Source of the DNA: Taudactylus pleione
Taxonomy: Eukaryota > Chordata > Amphibia > Anura > Myobatrachidae
Direction of reading: 5' to 3'
Length of the DNA stretch: 64,000 nucleotides
NCBI GenBank assembly: GCA_031769625.1
Contig: JAUIMM010001427.1
Coordinates: 413,501 to 477,500, forward strand
Translations under genes and position numbers: made by a program
Shown: positions 48,001-59,400 of the stretch, one piece after another
How positions within the stretch are numbered: position 1 is the first letter of the stretch
How the letters are laid out: each line of letters begins with the position of its first letter
Notes under the pieces: model-generated
The model's input: the letters and a program-made list of their open reading frames with translations, nothing else
Databases searched by the model: none
What the model was told of the DNA's origin: nothing

Positions 48001-49330
48001 TATGTGTAACCGCAGGGGCGTGTGATAGACAGCCACCCTTCAGCTAGTACATTACTGCTGGCTCTGTGATTCCCCTCTGCGTGTATGGCCACGGACAATG
48101 TAGGGACTGGTGTATGTGTAACCGCAGGGGCGTGGGATAGACAGCCACCCTTCAGCTAGTACAATACTGCTGGCTCTGTGACCCCCCTCTGTGTGTATGG
48201 CCACGGACAATGTAGGGACTGGTGTATGTGTAACCGCAGGGGCGTGGGATAGAGAGCCACCCTTCAGCTAGTACATTACTGCTGGCTCTGTGACCCCCTC
48301 TGTGTGTATGGCCACGGACAATGCAGGGACCGGTGTATGTGTAACCGCAGGGGCGTGGGATAGATAGCCACCCTTCAGCTAGTACAATACTGCTGGCTCT
48401 GTGACCCCCTCTGTGTGTATGGCCACGGACAATGTAGGGACTGGTGTATGTGTAACCGCAGGGGCGTGGGATAGACAGCCACCCTTCAGCTAGTACAATA
48501 CTGCTGGCTCTGTGATCCCCCTCTGTGTGTATGGCCACGGACAATGTAGGGACTGGTGTATGTGTAACCGCAGGGGCGTGGGATAGACAGCCACCCTTCA
48601 GCTAGTACAATACTGCTGGCTCTGTGACCCCCCTCTGTGTGTATGGCCACGGACAATGCAGGGACTGGTGTATGTGTAACCGCAGGGGCGTGGGATAGAT
48701 AGCCACCCTTCAGCTAGTACATTACTGCTGGCTCTGTGATCCCCCTCTGTGTGTATGGCCACGGACAATGCAGGGACCGGTGTATGTGTAACCGCAGGGG
48801 CGTGGGATAGAGAGCCACCCTTCAGCTAGTACATTACTGCTGGCTCTGTGATCCCCCTCTGTGTGTATGGCCACGGACAATGTAGGGACCGGTGTATGTG
48901 TAACCGCAGGGGCGTGGGATAGATAGCCACCCTTCAGCTAGTACATTACTGCTGGCTCTGTGATCCCCCTCTGTGTGTATGGCCACGGACAATGTAGGGA
49001 CTGGTGTATGTGTAACCGCAGGGGCGTGGGATAGACAGCCACCCTTCAGCTAGTACAATACTGCTGGCTCTGTGACCCCCCTCTGTGTGTATGGCCACGG
49101 ACAATGTAGGGACCGGTGTATGTGTAACCGCAGGGGCGTGGGATAGACAGCCACCCTTCAGCTAGTACAATACTGTTGGCTCTGTGACCCCCTCTGTGTG
49201 TATAGGCCACGGACAATGCAGGGACTGGTGTATGTGTAACCGCAGGGGCGTGGGATAGATAGCCACCCTTCAGCTAGTACAATACTGCTGGCTCTGTGAT
49301 CCCCCTCTGTGTGTATGGGCCACGGACAAT
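45066..49330. repeat. 112-bp tandem repeat, about 38 copies
   Basis: The unit contains ACGGACAATGCAGGGACCGG, TGTATGTGTAACCGCAGGGG, CGTGGGATAGACAGCCACCC, TTCAGCTAGTACAATACTGC and TGGCTCTGTGACCCCCTCTG, plus TGTGTATGGGCC, about 112 bp. Variants such as GGTATAG, GTTACGG, GTACATTAC, GTGATCCCCC and GTGTTACC recur in sets. For example the run 45840-46500 is echoed at 46850-47510, about 1 kb apart, showing block duplication. Minus-strand frames (SVAHTHRGGHRASS) are artefacts. Confidence 0.96.
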
Positions 49331-50113
49331 GAAGCCACGGAAACAGACTATCTGCCACTATTTTATAAGACACTGTAACAATAGAAAGATTCTAGGTTGC
49401 ATCTTCCTTCATGAGAACTTAATTGAACAGCTATGGAAGAATTTTTACAATAAGAGAGAATTGTATCACATTTATAAAAAGAAAAAAAACAGACAAATCA
49501 AAATGAATTCCAATAGGGTTTGGAGAAGTGGAGAAATTGGAGAGAAGGGAACTTGCGGCATATAAACCAATTATCGGCCATCTGAGGCTTCTGAAGAAGA
49601 GGAAGAAGAACGTTACCACCGAACCTAGGAGCCATCTACAGAAAAGGAGCGCACACTAACACCCATCTATCTGCTGGGCAACTACACCCCAAATACTGAG
49701 ATTACACCCAACACCGCCCGGCCGCTACTGCACAACACGCGGAGAACTGAGCCACGGGCATACAGAGACCCTCTAATCATCACCGCACATTATCTGTAAG
49801 AGATAAACACAATGCCCCGTCTGTAATAACATGGCAGCAGACGTTTTATGCTAGATAAACAAGTGTCACAACACACAAGCCTTAACAAACGTATCTGACA
49901 ATAAGGTGTGAACGAGCTGGTGGTCACGGTGACAGCCCGGGGGGTCACCTGTTGCCCACTGATGATGTAGGGAGACCAATATCACACAAGAATTGGTGCC
50001 ACATTGTTATGTACTACATTCAAGATAAATAACGAGTACAGAAAAGCGATATCATACGTGTTACAATGTAAAGTAATTTCCAGACAAACTAGCCCCGAAT
50101 TTTATCTCAAAAT
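49331..50113. other. Intron sequence, no gene seen
   Basis: About 780 bp, AT-rich with an A-rich run near 49478-49490. Frames at 49296-49565 and 49431-49619 are lysine- or phenylalanine-rich low-complexity reads without motifs. Confidence 0.5.
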
Positions 50114-50425
50114 ATTTCCTGGACTATCCCCCTATGTGCTGCTCGTAACGATATAGGACTGCTAAGTCCCTGCGTTTCTGGACTATCCCCCTATGTGCTG
50201 CTCGTAACGATATAGGACTGCTAAGTCCCTGCGTTTCTGGACTATCCCCCTATGTGCTGCTCGTAATGATATAGGACTGCTAAGTCCCTGCGTTTCTGGA
50301 CTATCCCCCTATGTGCTGCTCGTAACGATATAGGACTGCTAAGTCCCTGCGTTTCTGGACTATCCCCCTATGTGCTGCTCGTAACGATATAGGACTGCTA
50401 AGTCCCTGCGTTTCTGGACTATCCT
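50114..50425. repeat. 59-bp tandem repeat, about five copies
   Basis: The unit is TTTCTGGACTATCCCCCTAT followed by GTGCTGCTCGTAACGATATA and GGACTGCTAAGTCCCTGCG. The copies differ by single bases (AACGAT/AATGAT) and the last is partial. Near identity suggests a young array. Confidence 0.93.
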
Positions 50426-51120
50426 TCTGTATCCTAGATGCACATGTAATAAAGAACTGATCATTAAATCTGTTTAGAAAGTTTGACGCTGACTCCCATA
50501 AATGCTGCCTACATACAGGACCCACAGCAAGTATCTTCCGGCTGATAATTACTATAAAGGGCTTCAATTAAATGTTAGTGGGTTAGCTGACAGCATTTTA
50601 TACCCATTATAAGGAGATGCAGTACCTCCCAGCAATCCGCAGAGGGAGCTGTGTGGTTTACACTATTTTCTGGGGGGTAATATTATACTGTTCAGTTAAA
50701 CCAACATTCACCCTTTCAAGTCACTAGGAGCGCATGACATCAGTGTGGCATGGATGAGACAAAGCGTGCCTCATGCCTCAGTGAGGTCAATCATTCCTAA
50801 CAATCGATAGAATGCATTCTTATTGGTTCAGGCCACCAAAGGTCATCATCCACTGTGTTTAGGGGCAGGTACACTAGACGGTGTTGCAGATATTTAGGAA
50901 AAAACGCACGAGGTTGAAGAGCGAGCTCATTACCTCAGGAGGTAGCCGACAAAAGGTACTATAATAATCAGGAGAATTCCCACTTAATCCCTACGTATCA
51001 ACAATGCCACAGCCCGCGTCCCCGGTAATCCACAGGCGTATTCTAACTAATTGTCTAACCAAGAACAAATTGTTACCTGCGCTGGTCTATAATTTGCCTG
51101 TTCATCAGAGAGGCTGGAAA
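50426..51120. other. Intron sequence, no gene seen
   Basis: About 700 bp of single-copy-looking sequence. The 63-codon frame at 51004-51195 runs into the following array and has no motif. Confidence 0.5.
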
Positions 51121-52186
51121 ACAAGGCCGGGCTCAGAGACCCCATCAGTAAATGTATGTCTAATATTCCCGGGGGCTCAGAGACCCCATCAGTAAATGTA
51201 TATGTCTAATATTCCCGGGGGCTCAGAGACCCCATCAGTAAATGTATATGTCTGATATTCCCGGGGGCTCAGAGACCCCATCAGTAACTGTATGTCTAAT
51301 ATTCCCAGGGCTCAGAGACCCCATCAGTAAATGTATGTCTAATATTCCCGGGGGCTCAGAGACCCCATCAGTAAATGTATATGTCTAATATTCCCAGGGG
51401 CTCAGAGACCCCATCAGTAAATGTATGTCTATTATTCCCGGGGGCTCAGAGACCCCATCAGTAAATGTATGTCTAATATTCCCGGGGGCTCAGAGACCCC
51501 AACAGTAAATGTATGTCTAATATTCCCGGGGGCTCAGAGACCCCAACAGTAAATGTATATGTCTAATATTCCCGGGGGCTCAGAGGCCTCATCAGTAAAT
51601 GTATATGTCTGATATTCCCGGGGTCTCAGAGACCCCATCAGTAAATGTATGTCTAATATTCCCGGGGGCTCAGAGACCCCATCAGTAAATGTATGTCTAT
51701 TATTCCCGGGGGCTCAGAGACCCCATCAGTAAATGTATGTCTAATATTCCCAGGGGCTCAGAGACCCCATCAGTAAATGTATGTCTAATATTCCCAGGGG
51801 CTCAGAGACCCCATCAGTAAATGTATGTCTAATATTCCCGGGGGCTCAGAGACCCCAACAGTAAATGTATATGTCTAATATTCCCGGGGGCTCAGAGACC
51901 CCAACAGTAAATGTATATGTCTAATATTGCCGGGAGGCTCAGAGACCCCATCAGTAAATGTATATGTCTAATATTCCCAGTGCTCAGGGACCCCATCAGT
52001 AAATGTATGTTTAATATTCCCAGGGGCTCAGAGACCCCATCAGTAAATGTATGTCTAATATTCCCAGGGGCTCAGAGACCCCATCAGTAAATGTATATGT
52101 CTAATATTCCCAGGGGCTCAGAGACCCCATCAGTAAATGTATATGTCTAATATTCCCAGTGCTCAGGGACCCCATCAGTAAATGTA
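51121..52186. repeat. 43-47-bp minisatellite, left part
   Basis: The unit is GGGGCTCAGAGACCCCATCA followed by GTAAATGTATGTCTAATATTCCC, about 43 bp, with 45-47-bp variants carrying an extra TATG. The left part is richer in CCCGGGGGCT and AACAGTAAAT variants than the right part. It is cut at TA (52185-52186) by the mariner element and continues after it. Confidence 0.96.
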
Positions 52187-53409
52187 CGAGGGTTGTCCAA
52201 AAAGTAATGCCGAAATGCTCGTAACTCTGAAATAATATGCAACATTTATTTGAAACGTTGTCAGTATGTAGTTGAATATGTCTGCTAGTTATATATGTAT
52301 TTTTGTTTTCTGGAAAAAGGCTGCAGTGCTACAGAAATTCACAGAAGACCGAAAAGAGTGTATGGTGAGCGTCCAAGTGACTATAGCAATGTGAGAAGGT
52401 GGATGAAGAGTTTTCAATCAGGAGAATTGTCCGTGTGAGACAAACCTCGTGGTCGCAGACCATCAACTGCAGTGTCAGCAGAGAACCGACACAAAGTCGA
52501 TGTCATGATTCAGATAGACCGTCGTGTGACCATCAGAGATGTCAGTGGTGACCTGGAATGTAGCCATGGTGCTGTAGAAACACTAAGCAATGATTTGGGA
52601 TATCGCAAAGTGTGCGCTAAATGGGTTCCAAAGCATTTAACCAGGTATCAGAAGGCCCAGAGGGTGGAAGTGTGCAATGACCTCTTGACCAACTTTGAAG
52701 CCAACCCTTTTTGGAACATGTCATTACAGGAGATGAGACCTGGGTATTCCTTTATGACCCAGAAACAAAGGCCCAATCAAAACAATGGAAAAACCCAAGT
52801 CCACCTAGGCCAAAAAAGTTTAAATCACAGCGATCTGTAAACAAAGTCATGGCCACATTCTTCTGGGATTGCCGAGGTGTTATTCTCTTCGATTACTTGG
52901 AGCCAAACCAATCAATCAACAGTGATCAATACATTATTACACTTAAGAAGCTGGAAGAAGCCATCCGCAAAAAAAGGTCAACAATTCCACTGTCAAATGT
53001 TATCTTACACCACGACAATGTCAGACCTCACACTTCAATGGAAACATCTGCGGCCATTGCCAAAATGGGATGGGCAATAATGCCACATCCACCATACAGT
53101 CCTGATTTGGCCCCTTCTGACTTTCATCTGTTTGGCCCTCTCAAATACTGTCACCGGGGTCAACATTTTGAGGACAGAGGTTGTTAAAATAGTCATACGT
53201 TCCTGGGTCAAACACCAACCACTGGAATTTTTCCAAAGTGGATTCACAGCTTGAGGTGGAGAAAATGTTTGAGGGCAGATGGGGAATTTTTTGAGTAGAG
53301 TCATTCTGTTACTAAGACATCAAAGTATTTTACTGCACATTTTCAAATCTGTATCTATAATAAAATTTTAGTTGCGAGCATTTAGGAATTACTTGTTGAA
53401 CAACCCTTG
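52187..53409 (+). mobile_element. mariner-family DNA transposon, degenerate copy
   Basis: A 1223-bp element bounded by TA on each side (52185-52186 and 53410-53411), the target duplication expected of Tc1/mariner elements. The ends are imperfect inverted repeats of about 45 bp: CGAGGGTTGTCCAAAAAGTA at the left and, inverted at the right, CAAGGGTTGTTCAACAAGTA. The second half of each matches ATGCTCGTAACT against ATGCTCGCAACT. Removing it would restore one ordinary array unit (AAATGTATGTCTAAT), so it inserted after the array formed. The coding part is broken. Confidence 0.95.
52340..53300 (+). pseudogene. mariner transposase pseudogene (DD34D)
   Basis: This encodes a cut-and-paste transposase that would bind the element's inverted ends and move it, but it is disrupted. 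The N-terminal helix-turn-helix part shows RRWMKSFQSGELSV, then TGA at 52436-52438, then DKPRGRRPSTAVSAENRHK and a second helical segment. The frame changes in a T5 run near 52708-52712. The catalytic half (52711-53187) has the triad: D in TGDETW (52732), D in HHDNVRPH (53014) and D in SPDLAPSD (53119), with 34 residues between the last two, which is the mariner signature. After RGQHFEDR another shift near 53172 disconnects the C-terminus, recognisable as SWVKHQPLEFFQSGFHSL. A further shift lies near the start. It cannot make a full protein. Confidence 0.93.
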
Positions 53410-56400
53410 TATGTCTAATATTCCCAGGGGCTCAGAGACCCCATCAGTAAATGTATGTCTAATATTCCCCTGGGCTCAGAGACCCCATCAGTAAATGTAT
53501 ATGTCTAATATTCCCCTGGGCTCAGAGACCCCATCAGTAAATGTATGTCTAATATTCCCAAGGGCTCAGAGACCCCTTCAGTAAATGTATATGTCTAATA
53601 TTCCCAGGGGCTCAGAGACCCCATCAGTAAATGTATGTCTAATATTCCCCTGGGCTCAGAGACCCCTTCAGTAAATGTATGTCTAATATTCCCAAGGGCT
53701 CAGAGACCCCTTCAGTAAATGTATGTCTAATATTCCCAAGGGCTCAGAGACCCCTTCAGTAAATGTATGTCTAATATTCCTGGGGCTCAGAGACCCCATC
53801 AGTAAATGTATGTTTAATATTCCCAGGGGCTCAGAGACCCCAACAGTAAATGTATATGTCTAATATTCCCGGGGGCTCAGAGACCCCTTCAGTAAATGTA
53901 TGTCTAATATTCCCAAGGGCTCAGAGACCCCTTCAGTAAATGTATGTCTAATATTCCTGGGGCTCAGAGACCCCATCAGTAAATGTATGTTTAATATTCC
54001 CAGGGGCTCAGAGACCCCATCAGTAAATGTATGTCTAATATTCCCAGGGGCTCAGAGACCCCATCAGTAAATGTATGTCTAATATTCCCAGGGGCTCAGA
54101 GACCCCAACAGTAAATGTATATGTCTAATATTCCCGGGGGCTCAGAGACCCCTTCAGTAAATGGATGTCTAATATTCCCAAGGGCTCAGAGACCCCTTCA
54201 GTAAATGTATGTCTAATATTCCTGGGGCTCAGAGACCCCATCAGTAAATGTATGTTTAATATTCCCAGGGGCTCAGAGACCCCATCAGTAAATGTATGTC
54301 TAATATTCCCAGGGGCTCAGAGACCCCATCAGTAAATGTATATGTCTAATATTCCCAGGGGCTCAGAGACCCCATCAGTAAATGTATGTCTAATATTCCT
54401 GGGGCTCAGAGACCCCATCAGTAAATGTATGTTTAATATTCCCAGGGGCTCAGAGACCCCATCAGTAAATGTATATGTCTAATATTCCCAGGGGCTCAGA
54501 GACCCCATCAGTAAATGTATATGTCTAATATTCCCAGGGGCTCAGAGACCCCATCAGTAAATGTATATGTCTAATATTCCCAGGGGCTCAGAGACCCCAT
54601 CAGTAAATGTATATGTCTAATATTCCCAGGGCTCAGAGACCCCATCAGTAAATGTATATGTCTAATATTCCCAGGGCTCAGAGACCCCTTCAGTAAATGT
54701 ATGTCTAATATTCCTGGGGCTCAGAGACCCCATCAGTAAATGTATGTCTAATATTCCCAGGGGCTCAGAGACCCCATCAGTAAATGTATGTCTAATATTC
54801 CCAGGGGCTCAGAGACCCCAACAGTAAATGTATATGTCTAATATTCCCGGGGGCTCAGAGACCCCTTCAGTAAATGTATGTCTAATATTCCCAAGGGCTC
54901 AGAGACCCCTTCAGTAAATGTATGTCTAATATTCCTGGGGCTCAGAGACCCCATCAGTAAATGTATGTTTAATATTCCCAGGGGCTCAGAGACCCCATCA
55001 GTAAATGTATGTCTAATATTCCCAGGGGCTCAGAGACCCCATCAGTAAATGTATGTCTAATATTCCCAGGGGCTCAGAGACCCCAACAGTAAATGTATAT
55101 GTCTAATATTCCCGGGGGCTCAGAGACCCCTTCAGTAAATGTATGTCTAATATTCCCAAGGGCTCAGAGACCCCTTCAGTAAATGTATGTCTAATATTCA
55201 TGGGGCTCAGAGACCCCATCAGTAAATGTATGTTTAATATTCCCAGGGGCTCAGAGACCCCATCAGTAAATGTATGTTTAATATTCCCAGGGGCTCAGAG
55301 ACCCCATCAGTAAATGTATATGTCTAATATTCCCAGGGGCTCAGAGACCCCATCAGTAAATGTATATGTCTAATATTCCCAGGGGCTCAGAGACCCCATC
55401 AGTAAATGTATGTCTAATATTCCTGGGGCTCAGAGACCCCATCAGTAAATGTATGTTTAATATTCCCAGGGGCTCAGAGACCCCATCAGTAAATGTATAT
55501 GTCTAATATTCCCAGGGGCTCAGAGACCCCATCAGTAAATGTATATGTCTAATATTCCCAGGGGCTCAGAGACCCCATCAGTAAATGTATATGTCTAATA
55601 TTCCCAGGGCTCAGAGACCCCATCAGTAAATGTATATGTCTAATATTCCCAGGGCTCAGAGACCCCTTCAGTAAATGTATGTCTAATATTCCTGGGGCTC
55701 AGAGACCCCATCAGTAAATGTATGTCTAATATTCCCAGGGGCTCAGAGACCCCATCAGTAAATGTATGTCTAATATTCCCAGGGGCTCAGAGACCCCAAC
55801 AGTAAATGTATATGTCTAATATTCCCGGGGGCTCAGAGACCCCTTCAGTAAATGTATGTCTAATATTCCCAAGGGCTCAGAGACCCCTTCAGTAAATGTA
55901 TGTCTAATATTCCTGGGGCTCAGAGACCCCATCAGTAAATGTATGTTTAATATTCCCAGGGGCTCAGAGACCCCATCAGTAAATGTATGTCTAATATTCC
56001 CAGGGGCTCAGAGACCCCATCAGTAAATGTATATGTCTAATATTCCCAGGGGCTCAGAGACCCCATCAGTAAATGTATGTCTAATATTCCTGGGGCTCAG
56101 AGACCCCATCAGTAAATGTATGTTTAATATTCCCAGGGGCTCAGAGACCCCATCAGTAAATGTATGTCTAATATTCCCGGGGGCTCAGAGACCCCATCAG
56201 TAAATGTATGTCTATTATTCCCGGGGGCTCAGAGACCCCATCAGTAAATGTATGTCTAATATTCCTGGGGCTCAGAGACCCCATCAGTAAATGTATGTTT
56301 AATATTCCCAAGGGCTCAGAGACCCCTTCAGTAAATGTATGTCTAATATTCCCAAGGGCTCAGAGACCCCTTCAGTAAATGTATGTCTAATATTCCTGGG

Positions 56401-59400
56401 GCTCAGAGACCCCATCAGTAAATGTATGTTTAATATTCCCAGGGGCTCAGAGACCCCAACAGTAAATGTATATGTCTAATATTCCCGGGGGCTCAGAGAC
56501 CCCTTCAGTAAATGTATGTCTAATATTCCCAAGGGCTCAGAGACCCCTTCAGTAAATGTATGTCTAATATTCCTGGGGCTCAGAGACCCCATCAGTAAAT
56601 GTATGTTTAATATTCCCAGGGGCTCAGAGACCCCATCAGTAAATGTATGTCTAATATTCCCAGGGGCTCAGAGACCCCATCAGTAAATGTATGTCTAATA
56701 TTCCCAGGGGCTCAGAGACCCCAACAGTAAATGTATATGTCTAATATTCCCGGGGGCTCAGAGACCCCTTCAGTAAATGTATGTCTAATATTCCCAAGGG
56801 CTCAGAGACCCCTTCAGTAAATGTATGTCTAATATTCCTGGGGCTCAGAGACCCCATCAGTAAATGTATGTTTAATATTCCCAGGGGCTCAGAGACCCCA
56901 TCAGTAAATGTATATGTCTAATATTCCCAGGGCTCAGAGACCCCATCAGTAAATGTATATGTCTAATATTCCCAGGGCTCAGAGACCCCTTCAGTAAATG
57001 TATGTCTAATATTCCTGGGGCTCAGAGACCCCATCAGTAAATGTATGTCTAATATTCCCAGGGGCTCAGAGACCCCATCAGTAAATGTATGTCTAATATT
57101 CCCAGGGGCTCAGAGACCCCAACAGTAAATGTATATGTCTAATATTCCCGGGGGCTCAGAGACCCCTTCAGTAAATGTATGTCTAATATTCCCAAGGGCT
57201 CAGAGACCCCTTCAGTAAATGTATGTCTAATATTCCTGGGGCTCAGAGACCCCATCAGTAAATGTATGTTTAATATTCCCAGGGGCTCAGAGACCCCATC
57301 AGTAAATGTATGTCTAATATTCCCAGGGGCTCAGAGACCCCATCAGTAAATGTATGTCTAATATTCCCAGGGGCTCAGAGACCCCAACAGTAAATGTATA
57401 TGTCTAATATTCCCGGGGGCTCAGAGACCCCTTCAGTAAATGTATGTCTAATATTCCCAAGGGCTCAGAGACCCCTTCAGTAAATGTATGTCTAATATTC
57501 CTGGGGCTCAGAGACCCCATCAGTAAATGTATGTTTAATATTCCCAGGGGCTCAGAGACCCCATCAGTAAATGTATGTTTAATATTCCCAGGGGCTCAGA
57601 GACCCCATCAGTAAATGTATATGTCTAATATTCCCAGGGGCTCAGAGACCCCATCAGTAAATGTATATGTCTAATATTCCCAGGGGCTCAGAGACCCCAT
57701 CAGTAAATGTATGTCTAATATTCCTGGGGCTCAGAGACCCCATCAGTAAATGTATGTTTAATATTCCCAGGGGCTCAGAGACCCCATCAGTAAATGTATA
57801 TGTCTAATATTCCCAGGGGCTCAGAGACCCCATCAGTAAATGTATATGTCTAATATTCCCAGGGGCTCAGAGACCCCATCAGTAAATGTATATGTCTAAT
57901 ATTCCCAGGGCTCAGAGACCCCATCAGTAAATGTATATGTCTAATATTCCCAGGGCTCAGAGACCCCTTCAGTAAATGTATGTCTAATATTCCTGGGGCT
58001 CAGAGACCCCATCAGTAAATGTATGTCTAATATTCCCAGGGGCTCAGAGACCCCAACAGTAAATGTATATGTCTAATATTCCCGGGGGCTCAGAGACCCC
58101 TTCAGTAAATGTATGTCTAATATTCCCAAGGGCTCAGAGACCCCTTCAGTAAATGTATGTCTAATATTCCTGGGGCTCAGAGACCCCATCAGTAAATGTA
58201 TGTTTAATATTCCCAGGGGCTCAGAGACCCCATCAGTAAATGTATGTCTAATATTCCCAGGGGCTCAGAGACCCCATCAGTAAATGTATATGTCTAATAT
58301 TCCCAGGGGCTCAGAGACCCCATCAGTAAATGTATGTCTAATATTCCTGGGGCTCAGAGACCCCATCAGTAAATGTATGTTTAATATTCCCAGGGGCTCA
58401 GAGACCCCATCAGTAAATGTATGTCTAATATTCCCGGGGGCTCAGAGACCCCATCAGTAAATGTATGTCTATTATTCCCGGGGGCTCAGAGACCCCATCA
58501 GTAAATGTATGTCTAATATTCCTGGGGCTCAGAGACCCCATCAGTAAATGTATGTTTAATATTCCCAAGGGCTCAGAGACCCCTTCAGTAAATGTATGTC
58601 TAATATTCCCAAGGGCTCAGAGACCCCTTCAGTAAATGTATGTCTAATATTCCTGGGGCTCAGAGACCCCATCAGTAAATGTATGTTTAATATTCCCAGG
58701 GGCTCAGAGACCCCAACAGTAAATGTATATGTCTAATATTCCCGGGGGCTCAGAGACCCCTTCAGTAAATGTATGTCTAATATTCCCAAGGGCTCAGAGA
58801 CCCCTTCAGTAAATGTATGTCTAATATTCCTGGGGCTCAGAGACCCCATCAGTAAATGTATGTTTAATATTCCCAGGGGCTCAGAGACCCCATCAGTAAA
58901 TGTATGTCTAATATTCCCAGGGGCTCAGAGACCCCATCAGTAAATGTATGTCTAATATTCCCAGGGGCTCAGAGACCCCAACAGTAAATGTATATGTCTA
59001 ATATTCCCGGGGGCTCAGAGACCCCTTCAGTAAATGTATGTCTAATATTCCCAAGGGCTCAGAGACCCCTTCAGTAAATGTATGTCTAATATTCCTGGGG
59101 CTCAGAGACCCCATCAGTAAATGTATGTTTAATATTCCCAGGGGCTCAGAGACCCCATCAGTAAATGTATGTCTAATATTCCTGGGGCTCAGAGACCCCA
59201 TCAGTAAATGTATGTTTAATATTCCCAGGGGCTCAGAGACCCCATCAGTAAATGTATGTCTAATATTCCCAGGGGCTCAGAGACCCCATCAGTAAATGTA
59301 TATGTCTAATATTCCCAGGGGCTCAGAGACCCCATCAGTAAATGTATGTCTAATATTCCTGGGGCTCAGAGACCCCATCAGTAAATGTATGTTTAATATT

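Noticed and set aside
52187..53409. Active mariner transposon
   Set aside because: A TGA at 52436-52438 and several frame breaks interrupt the transposase, although the catalytic triad codons remain.
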